Notes: generated by a model from the letters alone, not told the origin. A stretch of DNA of 64,000 bases from Peptostreptococcus canis (GCF_014229965.1 NZ_JABGBW010000002.1:239587-303586), one strand, 5' to 3'; shown: positions 16,709 through 27,271, numbered from the stretch's first letter. Made by a program: numbers and translations.

Positions 16709-17872
16709 CTACTTTTTTCTTCTTAAAAATGTTGGAATGACCATATCATCATCTCCAGCTGTTACCGTATCTTCAAAATCATTAGCAAAAGTATCTTCAA
16801 CAGTCGTAATTGACTCAACAACTTTCTGACCTTCATTTACTCTAGGAATTTCATTATATTTTGGTGCAGAAGAAACATTTTGTCTTCTTAACTGCGGAGT
16901 ATTAAAAAAATCATCTGACGAATCTTGAAGACCTGTTGCTACAACTGTAATTACTATCTCATCACCAAAATCTTCTCTCGTAGCAGCACCAAATATAATC
17001 ATTGCATCCGGATCACATTTTTGTCTAATTATTTCAGTTGCTTCACTAACTTCAAGCAATCCTAAATCTTTTCCACCTGTAACGTTTATCAACACACCTT
17101 TTGCACCATCAATAGTAGTTTCAAGTAATGGTGATTCAATAGCCTGTTTAGCTGCGACAATAGCTCTGTCTTCTCCAGAAGCAGTTCCCATGCCCATATG
17201 AGCAAGCCCCTGATCTTTCATAACAGCTTCAACGTCTGCAAAGTCAAGATTGATTAATGCAGCTTCAGATATAAGACCGGAAATTGCCTGTATACCTTGT
17301 TTAAGTATATCATCAGCCTTTGATAATGCGTCTGTAATACTTGTTCTCTTTTCTATTATCTGAAGAATTTTATCATTTGGTATTGTAATTAATGTATCAA
17401 CATTTTTTCTTAATTCAGCAATACCTTCTTCTGCTCTGCTCATTCTAACTCTTCCCTCAAATGAAAAAGGTTTGGTAACTACAGCAACTGTCAGTGCACC
17501 GGCATTTTTTGCAATTTGAGCAACTATTGGGGCCGCACCTGTACCAGTTCCACCGCCCATACCCGCCGTTACAAATACCATATCTGCACCTTCAATAACC
17601 TTTGCTATTTCATCCGCAGATTCTTCCGCTGCTTTTTTCCCTTTTTCAGGATTAGCACCAGCACCTAATCCTTTAGTCAGTTTTTCTCCTATTTGTAGTA
17701 TATGTTCCGCCTTAGAATGTTCTAACGCCTGTTTATCAGTATTTAATGCTATATATTCTACTCCTTTTACTCCGGAACCTATCATAACATTGATGGCATT
17801 GTTACCACCACCGCCAACACCTATGACTTTAATATTTGCAGAGTTTGGTATCTCTTCAACAAAGTTTAACAT
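16709..17872 (-). CDS. ftsZ: Cell division protein FtsZ
   Basis: Tubulin-like GTPase forming the Z-ring. The 387 residues carry the N-terminal [18 protein letters not shown], the tubulin signature [12 protein letters not shown] (about residues 104-115), the T7 loop [11 protein letters not shown] and a variable linker from about 315. The C-terminal peptide [10 protein letters not shown] is the usual docking site for SepF and other partners. It is transcribed alone between its own promoter and terminator, with 160 bases separating it from murG. No ftsA precedes it. Confidence 0.97.
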   Translation of the reverse strand: MLNFVEEIPNSANIKVIGVGGGGNNAINVMIGSGVKGVEYIALNTDKQALEHSKAEHILQIGEKLTKGLGAGANPEKGKKAAEESADEIAKVIEGADMVFVTAGMGGGTGTGAAPIVAQIAKNAGALTVAVVTKPFSFEGRVRMSRAEEGIAELRKNVDTLITIPNDKILQIIEKRTSITDALSKADDILKQGIQAISGLISEAALINLDFADVEAVMKDQGLAHMGMGTASGEDRAIVAAKQAIESPLLETTIDGAKGVLINVTGGKDLGLLEVSEATEIIRQKCDPDAMIIFGAATREDFGDEIVITVVATGLQDSSDDFFNTPQLRRQNVSSAPKYNEIPRVNEGQKVVESITTVEDTFANDFEDTVTAGDDDMVIPTFLRRKK

Positions 17873-17967
17873 ATTTAAACCTCCATTCGCACTTAGTTTT
17901 ATATCTGATTAATAATTAAATATCAAAGATTTATAGTTCATCAAAAAATTAATATTCTATCTATTCT

Positions 17968-17997
17968 ATAATATCCTATAAAACACCTACATTGCAA
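17968..17997 (-). promoter_or_regulatory. Probable ftsZ promoter
   Basis: Minus strand TTGCAA (17997-17992), 18-base spacer, TATTAT (17973-17968), in the murG-ftsZ gap, giving a leader of about 90 bases. Confidence 0.5.
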
Positions 17998-18032
17998 TAT
18001 TTTTTTCAAACTTTTTGATATTTTTATGTTTT

Positions 18033-19139
18033 TTATTTTTTAAAACATTCCTCAGATATTTTTTTATAAATAATATCTATGGAATCTCTTTTCCCAAATT
18101 TTCTACTACATCTAGCCATTTCTTCAAGTTTCTGTGTGTTTTTTAAAAGACTAAAAATAGTATTACTTAATTTCTCCGGACATAGCTCTCTCTCTGTAAT
18201 ACATATGCCACCGCCTGCACTTTCAAGACTTTTCGCATTATATTCCTGGTGATTTTCCGCTGTATATGCTTTTGGAACTATTATAGCAGCTACTCCTATT
18301 GCTGTCATTTCAGCCATAGATATTGCACCTGCACTCCCTATAACCAGATCACATGCAGCCAGATTATTCGCCATATCATCTAAATATGGAACAACCCTTT
18401 GATGTTCTTTAAAATTAAGTTTTCCGTACATTTTCATGAATTTTTCATAGTAATCTTTTCCGGTAGATATAGTAAATGCTATATCCTCTTTTACTAATCT
18501 TGGAAGTGCTGTTTTTAAAGCATCATTTATTTCTTCAGAACCGCCACTTCCACCAGCAACCAGCAGCATTTTTTTGTTTTTAGGTATGTCTAATATCTCT
18601 CTGGATTTTTCTTTTTCAGAATTTAATATCTCTTCTCTTACCGGATTACCCGTTAAAACTAATTTCTTTCTAGCACTTTCCGGAAATCTTTTATGCGAAT
18701 CATCAAAACTGGTCATTACAAAATCTACATTTTTAGAAAGCATTTTATTTGTAATGCCTGGAAAAGAATTTTGTTCATGTATACATGATTTTATCCCCAT
18801 TTTACTCGCTTTTAACACCACAGAACCACTCACATATCCACCAGTTCCAATTACTAAATCCGGCTTAAATTCTTGAATGATTTTTTTTGAATCACTTAAA
18901 GATTTTAAAAACATTAAAACTCTTTTTACATTTTCAAAATCTATTTTTCGCTTAAAGCCTTTAACTTCAATAAATTTAATTTGATACCCATATTTAGGTA
19001 CAATAGTTGACTCTATTCCATTTTTAGTCCCTACAAACAGAATTTCTGCTTCAGGATGATTTTCTTTAATTTTATTTGCAATTGCAATCGCAGGGTAGAC
19101 ATGTCCTCCTGTCCCTCCGCCAGATAATATAACTTTCAT
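18033..19139 (-). CDS. murG: UDP-GlcNAc:lipid I N-acetylglucosaminyltransferase MurG
   Basis: Transfers GlcNAc to lipid I on the inner membrane face to give lipid II. The 368 residues match. The N-terminal acceptor-binding loop is LSGGGTGGHVYPAIAIA (about 4-20). The donor domain has LLVAGGSGGSEEIND and IGSAGAISMAEM with a following Gln-rich segment AENHQEYNAK, the GT28 signature. It starts 1 base after murD ends. In most Firmicutes ftsW lies between murD and murG; it is absent here. Confidence 0.96.
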   Translation of the reverse strand: MKVILSGGGTGGHVYPAIAIANKIKENHPEAEILFVGTKNGIESTIVPKYGYQIKFIEVKGFKRKIDFENVKRVLMFLKSLSDSKKIIQEFKPDLVIGTGGYVSGSVVLKASKMGIKSCIHEQNSFPGITNKMLSKNVDFVMTSFDDSHKRFPESARKKLVLTGNPVREEILNSEKEKSREILDIPKNKKMLLVAGGSGGSEEINDALKTALPRLVKEDIAFTISTGKDYYEKFMKMYGKLNFKEHQRVVPYLDDMANNLAACDLVIGSAGAISMAEMTAIGVAAIIVPKAYTAENHQEYNAKSLESAGGGICITERELCPEKLSNTIFSLLKNTQKLEEMARCSRKFGKRDSIDIIYKKISEECFKK

Positions 19140-19140
19140 T

Positions 19141-20520
19141 TTATTTCCTCTTTAGACTTTCTACACACTTCTTAAAGTCATCGCCTCTTTCTTCATAGTT
19201 ATTATACATTCCCCAACTAGCAGATGCCGGAGATAATAATACTACATTATTTTCTGAGGCAACTTCAAAGGATTTTTGAACTGCTTCTGACATAGAATTC
19301 ACTTTATAAATTTCTTCTATTCCATTATTTTTAGCTGTTTTCTCTATTAATTCAGCTGTTTGTCCAAGAACTATAACAGTCCTCACATATTTTTTTGCAA
19401 TCTCGAACAACTCATTGAAATCACTTCCTTTGTCATAGCCACCGGCAATTAATATTATCGGTTCATTATAGGACTGAACGGCTTTAATTGTTGAATCAGG
19501 ATTAGTTCCCTTTGAATCATTAACAAATTTAATTCCATTAACCGTATCCACATACTCCAACCTGTGTTCAACAGCTTTGAAATTTTTTAATACGTTTTTA
19601 ATTACATTTTTATCTATTCCGTACGAAATACACATGCCAATTGCTGCCATACAATTTTCTAAGTTATGAGCTCCCGGTAAACTTAATTGTTCTGCTTTCA
19701 TAAATACAGACTCAATGCCTTTATCATTTATTATTATTTCATTTTTTTCATTTAAATATATACCATTTTCTACTTTATTTTTTCTGGAGAAAAATCTTAC
19801 AGTAGCTTTACAATTTTCTGCCATCTTTTTCGTTATTTCATCATCATAGTTCAGTATACAGAAATCTTCAACATTTTGATTCATAAAAATTCGTGCTTTT
19901 GCATTTGTATAGTTTTCCATTGTATGATGTCTATTTAGGTGATCTTCAGTTAAATTGAGTACAGTCGATACTTTAGGTTTAAATTCCTCTATACTTTCCA
20001 GTTGGAAACTTGATAACTCTGTTACTAATACAGACTTTTCTCCTCCAATATCCACCGCATGAATTGAGGGATTTCCTATATTTCCGACGATATATGTTTC
20101 TTTTCCGGAAGCTTTAAAAATTTCACCAACTATCGAAGTTGTAGTAGTCTTACCGTTTGTTCCGGTTATTCCTATGAAATCCATATTTTTTTGTCTACTT
20201 GCTCTAAAGGCCAGTTCAATTTCGCTTATAACTTCTTTTTTTACTTTTTTAAGTTCCAATATATAGTCTAAATCAAGTGGAACACCTGGTGATACAACTG
20301 CAAAGTCAATTTTTTCCAATTCATGAAAACTTGGATTTCTACCTAGAATAAATTCAATATTATCTTTATTGCTAAAATTATCTAATACGTCTTTCAGTTC
20401 CTCTTTATTTTTAGAATCATTTAAAATCACTGTAGCTCCATTTTTTAATAAATAATCAGCAGTAGAAATACCGGTTCTAGCTACACCTACTACTAATACA
20501 GTCTTATTATTAAACAACAT
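19141..20520 (-). CDS. murD: UDP-N-acetylmuramoylalanine--D-glutamate ligase MurD
   Basis: Adds D-Glu to UDP-MurNAc-L-Ala. About 459 residues, standard length. It has the N-terminal UDP-binding domain (VLVVGVARTGISTADYL), the central ATPase (GITGTNGKTTTTSIVGEIF, about residues 119-137) and the C-terminal domain (VNDSKGTNPDSTIKAV, LSPASASWGMYNNYEERG). I start at the ATG at 20520, five bases after GAGGTG; the GTG at 20526 is part of the Shine-Dalgarno. It lies 29 bases after mraY. Confidence 0.96.
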   Translation of the reverse strand: MLFNNKTVLVVGVARTGISTADYLLKNGATVILNDSKNKEELKDVLDNFSNKDNIEFILGRNPSFHELEKIDFAVVSPGVPLDLDYILELKKVKKEVISEIELAFRASRQKNMDFIGITGTNGKTTTTSIVGEIFKASGKETYIVGNIGNPSIHAVDIGGEKSVLVTELSSFQLESIEEFKPKVSTVLNLTEDHLNRHHTMENYTNAKARIFMNQNVEDFCILNYDDEITKKMAENCKATVRFFSRKNKVENGIYLNEKNEIIINDKGIESVFMKAEQLSLPGAHNLENCMAAIGMCISYGIDKNVIKNVLKNFKAVEHRLEYVDTVNGIKFVNDSKGTNPDSTIKAVQSYNEPIILIAGGYDKGSDFNELFEIAKKYVRTVIVLGQTAELIEKTAKNNGIEEIYKVNSMSEAVQKSFEVASENNVVLLSPASASWGMYNNYEERGDDFKKCVESLKRK

Positions 20521-20549
20521 GTTCACCTCTATTCAACCTTACTAATTAC

Positions 20550-21515
20550 CTAAAATAATGCAATTATACCTAATAATGACAATATTACTGATACTATCCA
20601 AAATATAAACACAACTTTTGTCTCCGGCCATCCACACTGCTCATAATGATGATGAAGTGGAGCCATTTTAAAAATTCTTTTTTTAGTTCTCCTGAAATAC
20701 ATAACTTGAATCATTACCGACAAAGCTTCTGCAAAATATATTCCACCTACAATTGGTATTATCAATACAGAATTGGTAAAAACAGCAAATGATATTACTG
20801 CCCCTCCTAATGCCATAGAACCAGTATCCCCCATAAATACTTTAGCCGGATTTACATTGAACCACAAAAATCCAATACAGGCACCAAAAGTTGCTGCTGC
20901 CATTTGTGATACCTCAATGTTATTTGATACTAAAAGTGCAAATAGAACAAAAAATACAGATACAATAGCTGTTATTCCACTGGCAAGTCCGTCTAAACCA
21001 TCAGTTAGATTAACAGCATTTACAGTACCTATTATAGCTATCATCATAATAGGTATATAAAAGATACCTATGTTGATTCCGCTTTGTAAAAAAGGTACTG
21101 TAAATTGAGTACCATCTCCTATTGAATTATATCTATAAAATGATATCACAAAAGAAAGAATAACTTGCATTATTATCTTTTGCTTTGGAGTAAGTCCCAA
21201 CGATCTTTTTTTTCTAATTATTATGAAATCATCTAAAAAACCAATCATACCAAATCCGAACATGCAAAGTATAGCAATTATTAAATCAGTATTTATTTTG
21301 CTTCTTAGTAATGTTGTAATAAGTATAGCTATAATAATCATTACTCCACCCATTGTTGGTGTTCCATTTTTCTTTAAATGTGATTGTGGACCATCATCTC
21401 TTACCGTCTGTCCAAATTTAAATTTATGTAAAGCAGGTAAAAATACAGGTCCCATTATCAATACTAAAATTAATGCAATTAGTGTAGTATATGTCAATTC
21501 CTTTAAACCTGGCAT
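20550..21515 (-). CDS. mraY: Phospho-N-acetylmuramoyl-pentapeptide transferase MraY
   Basis: Polytopic enzyme that makes lipid I from undecaprenyl phosphate and UDP-MurNAc-pentapeptide. The 321 residues contain about ten hydrophobic segments and the family motifs DDGPQSHLKKNGTPTMGG, DDFIIIRKKRSLGLTPKQK, NAVNLTDGLDGLASG, FMGDTGSMALGG and MAPLHHHYEQCGW. Its ATG overlaps the murF stop in TAATG, so translation is probably coupled to murF. Confidence 0.97.
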   Translation of the reverse strand: MPGLKELTYTTLIALILVLIMGPVFLPALHKFKFGQTVRDDGPQSHLKKNGTPTMGGVMIIIAILITTLLRSKINTDLIIAILCMFGFGMIGFLDDFIIIRKKRSLGLTPKQKIIMQVILSFVISFYRYNSIGDGTQFTVPFLQSGINIGIFYIPIMMIAIIGTVNAVNLTDGLDGLASGITAIVSVFFVLFALLVSNNIEVSQMAAATFGACIGFLWFNVNPAKVFMGDTGSMALGGAVISFAVFTNSVLIIPIVGGIYFAEALSVMIQVMYFRRTKKRIFKMAPLHHHYEQCGWPETKVVFIFWIVSVILSLLGIIALF

Positions 21516-22927
21516 TATTTACCTCCTTTCAATATTTCTACAATATCTTCAAATTTCATACCCCTAGATGCTTTTACCAATATTACATCTCCATCTTTGA
21601 TAATAGAGTTCAATTCATTAAAAAATTCTTCTTTATTGTTAAAGTGATATACATTGCTAAGATCAAAACCTCTTTCTTTTGCTTCAATTGCAATATATTT
21701 CGAAACATCACCTATACTGATTAATACATCTGTCTTTCCTATAGCTTGATGACCGATTTTTCTATGACCTTCTTCTGAAAAATCTCCCATTTCGAGACAA
21801 TCGCCTAATATAGCTACTCTTCTATTTTTATCAAATAAAGAAAGTACTCTTAATGAAGCTATCATCGAATCTGGACTGGCATTATATACATCATTAATTA
21901 TCGTATATTTTTCAGTATCTATTACGTCTTGTCTGTTTTCAGTAGGTACAAATTTTAGTAAACCTTCCTTAATTTCATCTATACTCATATTCATACTTAA
22001 ACCTGCAAGTATTGCAGACATAGCATTAAATACATTATGTTCTCCTACTGTCGGTATTTCAAAATCAATACTTTCATCATAATTATCTATTTTTACAGTA
22101 AATTTAGTTTTATTATTTCCCAAAACCTCTATTTTTTTTGTATATATTGTATTTGTAGGAAATTTTCCAAAAGTAAGGATTTTATACCTAAATTTTTCAC
22201 CATTATCTCTATACTCACTAGCTACTTTGCTTAAAAATGCATCATCTCCATTTATGATTAGAATGGAATTTTCATCAAAATAATTAGCTATTTCCATTTT
22301 TGCTTTTAAAATTCCTTCTTGTGAACCAAGATTTTCCACATGGGATAAACCTATATTAGATATAACAGCTATCTTCGGTCTTGTAATTTCAGCAAGATAA
22401 TCTATTTCTCCAAATCCACACATTCCCATTTCAATTACAGCGCATTCATGTTTTTTCTCAATATTAAATATTGTAAGAGGAACTCCAAATTGATTATTAA
22501 AATTTTTCTGATTCTTAACAGCATTGAATTTATTTGATATTACGGAAAATATCATATCCCTTGTAGTTGTTTTTCCAACGCTTCCAGTAACACCAATAAC
22601 ATCCAGATCAAATAAATCTATATAATATTTTGATATTTTTCCCAAAGCCAATTCAGTATTTTCCACCTTTATAACTGAAGAATCATTTAATATTTTTTCA
22701 TTAATAAAATCTAATGAACTCACTAAAAAAGCTCTACACCCATTATCATATGCCGACTCTACATATCTATGTCCATCTTGTATTTCACCTACTATTGAAA
22801 TAAACATAGAATTCTGTTTAACATCTCTACTATCAATAGTTATATGAGATATTTCATATTTTTCATCTCCACTAATAAGTTCGCCTTTCGTTGACTTTAT
22901 TATTTCTTCAACTTTTAAGCTAATCAT
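21515..22927 (-). CDS. murF: UDP-MurNAc-tripeptide--D-alanyl-D-alanine ligase MurF
   Basis: Adds D-Ala-D-Ala to the UDP-MurNAc-tripeptide. The 470 residues show the N-terminal domain with ISHITIDSRDVKQNSMF, an ATP loop VIGVTGSVGKTTTRDMI (about 110-126) with the MurF-type GSVGKTTT, and the C-terminal NDVYNASPDSMIASL and ILGDCLEMG. MurE is encoded separately at 35610-37094, so this cluster copy is MurF. The ATG at 22927 follows AGGAGGCAACA. In the standard order ftsL and pbpB would precede it; here only 61 bases separate it from rsmH. Confidence 0.95.
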   Translation of the reverse strand: MISLKVEEIIKSTKGELISGDEKYEISHITIDSRDVKQNSMFISIVGEIQDGHRYVESAYDNGCRAFLVSSLDFINEKILNDSSVIKVENTELALGKISKYYIDLFDLDVIGVTGSVGKTTTRDMIFSVISNKFNAVKNQKNFNNQFGVPLTIFNIEKKHECAVIEMGMCGFGEIDYLAEITRPKIAVISNIGLSHVENLGSQEGILKAKMEIANYFDENSILIINGDDAFLSKVASEYRDNGEKFRYKILTFGKFPTNTIYTKKIEVLGNNKTKFTVKIDNYDESIDFEIPTVGEHNVFNAMSAILAGLSMNMSIDEIKEGLLKFVPTENRQDVIDTEKYTIINDVYNASPDSMIASLRVLSLFDKNRRVAILGDCLEMGDFSEEGHRKIGHQAIGKTDVLISIGDVSKYIAIEAKERGFDLSNVYHFNNKEEFFNELNSIIKDGDVILVKASRGMKFEDIVEILKGGK

Positions 22928-22944
22928 TGTTGCCTCCTAAATAA

Positions 22945-22958
22945 ATGACAGCTGTCAT
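22945..22958. promoter_or_regulatory. 14-bp perfect palindrome between rsmH and murF
   Basis: ATGACAGCTGTCAT is a perfect 14-bp palindrome without a loop, 18 bases upstream of the murF start and in the only gap of the rsmH-murF-mraY-murD-murG run. With no loop it resembles a protein operator more than a terminator. I do not recognise the cognate factor. Confidence 0.45.
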
Positions 22959-22988
22959 AATTTTTTACCACCTTATATAATAACAGTT

Positions 22989-23924
22989 TTAGATTTTTTC
23001 TGCTACCCTTAATTTTGCACTTCTAGCTCTTGGATTATTATCTATTTCTGAAAGACTTGGCAAAATTGGCTTTCTTGTTATTATTTTTATCTCTCTTTTT
23101 TTATCACATTGACAAAATGGTAGTTCCGGTGGACATATGCATTCTTGATTCAGATATTTAAATTCATTTTTTACTATTCGGTCTTCAAGCGAATGAAATG
23201 TTATTATACAAATTCTCCCACCTTTATTCATAATCGACACTGAATCTTGGATCATTTTATTAATTACACCTAATTCATTGTTAACTTCTATCCTAATTGC
23301 CTGAAAAGTTCTCTTTGCAGGATGAGGACCATCTATTCTCGCTTTCTTAGGAATCGCCTTTTTTATTATATCAACCAACTCATAAGTTGTTCTTATTTCT
23401 TCGGCTTCCCTATATTCAACAATAAATTTTGCAATCCTCTTCGACCAGTTTTCTTCTCCATAGTCTTTTATTATCCTATAAAGTTCTTCTTCCGAATAGG
23501 TGTTTACTACGTCCCATGCAGAAATATTACTTCTATTATCCATTCTCATATCCAATGGAGCATCATTCATATATGAAAACCCCCTTGATGCTTCGTCCAA
23601 TTGATGAGATGATACACCTAAATCCGCCAATACTCCGTCAATTTTATATATTCCTAAATTCTCAAGTTCAGTTTTTATATTTTCAAAATTACTGTGGACC
23701 AATATCACTCTATCTCCAAACTCTTTTAATCTTTCTCTCGCCACATTTATAGCATTAATATCCTGATCAAAACATATTAGTTTACCTGTTTCTGAAAGTC
23801 TCTTTGCAATCTCACTGCTATGACCGGCACCTCCCATGGTACAATCCACATAGACACCGTTACTTTTTATATTTAAATTATCTATACATTCGTTAAGCAA
23901 AACCGAAACATGATTAAACTCCAT
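22989..23924 (-). CDS. rsmH: 16S rRNA (cytosine1402-N4)-methyltransferase RsmH (MraW)
   Basis: S-adenosylmethionine-dependent methyltransferase of 16S rRNA C1402, almost always the first enzyme gene of dcw clusters. The 311 residues have the SAM-binding [19 protein letters not shown] (about 24-42), [20 protein letters not shown], and the C-terminal [14 protein letters not shown]. It overlaps the end of lgt by 11 bases. Normally mraZ precedes it and ftsL/pbpB follow it; neither is here. Confidence 0.96.
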   Translation of the reverse strand: MEFNHVSVLLNECIDNLNIKSNGVYVDCTMGGAGHSSEIAKRLSETGKLICFDQDINAINVARERLKEFGDRVILVHSNFENIKTELENLGIYKIDGVLADLGVSSHQLDEASRGFSYMNDAPLDMRMDNRSNISAWDVVNTYSEEELYRIIKDYGEENWSKRIAKFIVEYREAEEIRTTYELVDIIKKAIPKKARIDGPHPAKRTFQAIRIEVNNELGVINKMIQDSVSIMNKGGRICIITFHSLEDRIVKNEFKYLNQECICPPELPFCQCDKKREIKIITRKPILPSLSEIDNNPRARSAKLRVAEKI

Positions 23925-24651
23925 TTTTACTCCTTTTCCTTAATATTCCACTTAGAATAAATCCTAAAATGACACCTATAAAACTCAAAAGTTGTGCAAT
24001 TCTTAATGGACCAATCATCAACGAATCCGTTCTTAGTCCCTCTACAAAAAATCTGCCAATCGAATATAAAATTACATAATCTACCAGTAATTGTCCTTCA
24101 TATTTTTTGTTCTTCCTTCTAAAAAATAAAATACCAAAAACAATTACATTCCATAAAGATTCATATAAAAATGTCGGATGAACTTTTTGACCGTCAATTA
24201 GTATCCCCCAGGGTAAATTAGTAGGTCCACCATGTGCTTCCTTATTTATAAAATTGCCCCATCTACCGATAGCTTGTGCTAATGGAACACCTAAAATTAC
24301 TACATCTGCAAATTTATAAAAATCAAACTTTTTAATCTTAGTATATATCAGAACAGTAACAATACCTGCAATTATTCCACCGTGTATAGCAAGCCCTCCT
24401 CCTCTGATATTTAATATTTCGGCGGGATTTTTCGAATAATAATCCCAACTAAATATCACATAATGAATTCTTGCACCAATTATACCTAGCGGAAGAAGAA
24501 AAAGCGATAAATCCACTACATCATTGTCATTGTATCCTACCCTTCCGGCTTCCCTAATAGCTATGAAAACAGCTAATATCATACCAGTCGCTATAAGAAT
24601 ACCGTACCACATTACGTCTATACCAAGTATTGAAAATGCTACTCTATCCAT
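23914..24651 (-). CDS. lgt: Prolipoprotein diacylglyceryl transferase Lgt
   Basis: Membrane enzyme attaching diacylglycerol to the lipobox cysteine of prolipoproteins. The 245 residues contain about seven hydrophobic spans. The Lgt signature is [16 protein letters not shown] (about 129-144), and [13 protein letters not shown] carries the family histidine. The two lipoproteins at 51561-53858 and other exported proteins would be its substrates. It starts 9 bases after the M16 protein and overlaps rsmH by 11 bases, an unusual position for lgt. Confidence 0.95.
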   Translation of the reverse strand: MDRVAFSILGIDVMWYGILIATGMILAVFIAIREAGRVGYNDNDVVDLSLFLLPLGIIGARIHYVIFSWDYYSKNPAEILNIRGGGLAIHGGIIAGIVTVLIYTKIKKFDFYKFADVVILGVPLAQAIGRWGNFINKEAHGGPTNLPWGILIDGQKVHPTFLYESLWNVIVFGILFFRRKNKKYEGQLLVDYVILYSIGRFFVEGLRTDSLMIGPLRIAQLLSFIGVILGFILSGILRKRSKNGV

Positions 24652-24660
24652 AAGTTCACC

Positions 24661-25950
24661 TTAATCCTTCTTAGGCCTTACTATTGATATAACACTATAA
24701 TCTTCCAAGAAAAAATTATTCAATCTGGAAGTTATATCATCAATTTTAATTTCTTTTAAAGCATCCAAATAATCCAAAATATTAACTCCCTTAAAAATAA
24801 ACCTTAGAAAATTATTAGCAATATAATTTATCGAATCGAATAACTTCAAAAATGCACCGATTTTTTTCCTCTTATTTAATTCAAATTCCTCTTGATTTAT
24901 GCCATTTATTCTTAATTCAGATATATATCTGTCAATTCTTCTTTTTACTTCTTCCGGATCTTTTGACACTCCGGATACAACTGCATAAGCATAATCCTTT
25001 TGATAATTATAGCCACCGGAAAGTCCACCTACTATCAATCCTTCATTGTATAGATCCTCATGTAACTGTGCACTTTCTGAAAATATAATATCAAATAATA
25101 TATCTGTTGAAATCTCTCTTTTCAATATTTCTTTTCCATTTATTTCTTGCATACTATCTTTATATCCAACATAAAATAAAGGCATTGATACCGTAAATTC
25201 TTCTTCTATCTTTGTATTATTTACTTCAACCGGTTCTTCCGGCATAAATCTTTCAATATCTTTCTTAAATGCTATTGAATCATTATTAGCATCTTTTACT
25301 ACTTTCATTATCTCATTTTCGTCTAAATCACCTATTACAAATAGTTTCATATTTGAAGGATTATAAAATGTATTATAACAAGTATACAACTCTTCTGGAG
25401 TTATCTTATAAATACTTTCTACGCTACCTGCAATATCTATATTTGTATGATGATTCGAATACATAGCTTTTAAGCAATTGAAAAACACATTCCATTCAGG
25501 ATCATCTTCATACATCTTTATTTCTTGGGCAATTATCCCTTTTTCTTTTTCGACATTTTCATTTGTATAATATGGGGTTTGAACATATTCAATTAAATGT
25601 TTTAACGATTCATAAAAATTTTCAGTTGCCGAAAACAAGTATGCCGTCATGTTAAAACTTGTAAATGCATTGGCATTAGCTCCTAATACTGAAAATTTAT
25701 CAAAAGCATTACCCCCATCAGGTTGCTCAAACATTTTATGTTCAAGAAAATGAGCTATTCCTTCATTTACTCTTACCCTATTGTTGTCATCAATCGAAAT
25801 AAACTCAAGATCGTTGGAACCAAAATCCACACCAAGTATGGCATATTTATTTATAAATCCCTTTTTTGGCATATAATATACTTCCAAACCATTATCAAGA
25901 GTATCGATGAAAAGTTCCTCGTTTATAGTTTCATTATATATTCTTTCCAT
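24661..25950 (-). CDS. M16 family zinc metallopeptidase, YmfH-like, active-site intact
   Basis: Pitrilysin-family (M16) protein of 429 residues. The inverted zinc motif HFLEH is present (VNEGIAHFLEHKMFEQPDGG, about residues 63-82), with the distal glutamate in EIKMYEDDPEWNVF. The second M16 domain lies in the C-terminal half. It is preceded by a second M16 gene lacking the motif, the arrangement of B. subtilis ymfF-ymfH, where two homologous chains are thought to form one peptidase. Substrate unknown. No signal peptide, so it is probably cytoplasmic. Confidence 0.9.
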   Translation of the reverse strand: MERIYNETINEELFIDTLDNGLEVYYMPKKGFINKYAILGVDFGSNDLEFISIDDNNRVRVNEGIAHFLEHKMFEQPDGGNAFDKFSVLGANANAFTSFNMTAYLFSATENFYESLKHLIEYVQTPYYTNENVEKEKGIIAQEIKMYEDDPEWNVFFNCLKAMYSNHHTNIDIAGSVESIYKITPEELYTCYNTFYNPSNMKLFVIGDLDENEIMKVVKDANNDSIAFKKDIERFMPEEPVEVNNTKIEEEFTVSMPLFYVGYKDSMQEINGKEILKREISTDILFDIIFSESAQLHEDLYNEGLIVGGLSGGYNYQKDYAYAVVSGVSKDPEEVKRRIDRYISELRINGINQEEFELNKRKKIGAFLKLFDSINYIANNFLRFIFKGVNILDYLDALKEIKIDDITSRLNNFFLEDYSVISIVRPKKD

Positions 25951-25985
25951 TTTTTCCTCCTTAATTTTGATAATATAAAGAGATT

Positions 25986-27245
25986 CTACTTCAAAAAATA
26001 AATTGTATCTTCGGCAATTCCAGCCATAGACTCAACAATCTCATCCTTAGTCGCTTGCTCAATATATTCTATAACCTGATTTATATTCAAATCAGTACCG
26101 CTTATAAACTGATTTAAAAAATATTCAGTTTCGCCGGAAATTGAATCATAGAAAGCTCTAAGAGAATTTATTATACTCTTTTTTGCATTCTCTATTTCTA
26201 TTTCTGTGATGTTTCCATTAATAACATCATCCAACTCTTTTCTTATAAGTTCTAAAGCCTTATTATAATGTTGAGCATCAATACCGGAACTCACCAAAAT
26301 AATTCCCTTATTCTTTTCTAAATTAGATGATGCATAATAACAAATACTTTCTTTTTCTCTTACATTATTAAATAATTTAGAATGAGGTCCACCACCAAAA
26401 ATACTATTTGCGATAAGTAAGCTATAGTATTTTTTATAATCCTTATAATCTACACCCGTTCTATATCCAATTACTAATTTTCCTTGATTAGTCCCAAAAT
26501 CTTCATTTACTTTTTTCACAGTTTTCGGTGTAATATCAAATTTTTCTCTATTTATTTCAACAATACTATCTCTTTTTATACTAAACTTTTTATTACAAAT
26601 TTTCCTAATATAATTTTCATCATAGTCACCCTCTATAGTAATTAGGATATTGGATGTCGATATCAACTGTTTATAAGTATCATAAAGCTTTTTAGGTGTT
26701 ATTTTGTCAATATCTTCCAAGTATCCGCTCTTATTTATAGAATACGGTTCATCAGCACACATTATTTCTATACATTTAATGATAGCATATGTTTTTTTAT
26801 CATTAATTTTAGACTTTATTTCATCAGCCAAATTGTCTTTTTCTATATCTATCATCATTGGATTTATACCATCGTCAACCACTAGTGGCTTAAAAACTAT
26901 TTCATTTACAAAATCTATGACATTTTCAAAAATTGGTTTATCTAAATATTTGTCAGAAATAGTTAAAAATTTAAAATAGCTGATCGATTTTTCTCCATGC
27001 TTTGTAACTCCAATATTCATAGTCATACCATACAACTCATCCAGTTTTTTAGAAATCTCTTTAATAGTTCTATATTTTTCACATCCGGTTGACATCATAT
27101 TGGAAAGCAATGAAATTTCTGTAACTTCATCTCTATCCAAATTTCTAATAAAATATACAGATATATAATTTGACTTAAACTTTTTATTTTTTATCAATGC
27201 CAATGACACACCTTTATCTAAGGTATATACATTAATATTATCCAT
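25986..27245 (-). CDS. M16 family peptidase-like protein, YmfF-like, lacking the zinc motif
   Basis: About 419 residues with the M16 fold (EISLLSNMMSTGCEKYRTIK, SIFGGGPHSKLFNNVREKES). No HxxEH is found at the expected place near residue 60, so it is probably the non-catalytic partner of the active M16 protein encoded 35 bases downstream. The start at 27245 (MDNINVYTLDKG) is preferred over the ATG two codons earlier; the difference is trivial. It follows the LRR gene by 26 bases. Confidence 0.88.
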   Translation of the reverse strand: MDNINVYTLDKGVSLALIKNKKFKSNYISVYFIRNLDRDEVTEISLLSNMMSTGCEKYRTIKEISKKLDELYGMTMNIGVTKHGEKSISYFKFLTISDKYLDKPIFENVIDFVNEIVFKPLVVDDGINPMMIDIEKDNLADEIKSKINDKKTYAIIKCIEIMCADEPYSINKSGYLEDIDKITPKKLYDTYKQLISTSNILITIEGDYDENYIRKICNKKFSIKRDSIVEINREKFDITPKTVKKVNEDFGTNQGKLVIGYRTGVDYKDYKKYYSLLIANSIFGGGPHSKLFNNVREKESICYYASSNLEKNKGIILVSSGIDAQHYNKALELIRKELDDVINGNITEIEIENAKKSIINSLRAFYDSISGETEYFLNQFISGTDLNINQVIEYIEQATKDEIVESMAGIAEDTIYFLK

Positions 27246-27271
27246 TTTCACATTACCTTTCCTCTTACTTT

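Noticed and set aside
21515..22927. Second MurE in the dcw cluster
   Set aside because: The ATP loop GSVGKTTTRDM and the C-terminal NDVYNASPDSM block identify MurF; the MurE motifs are in the gene at 35610-37094.
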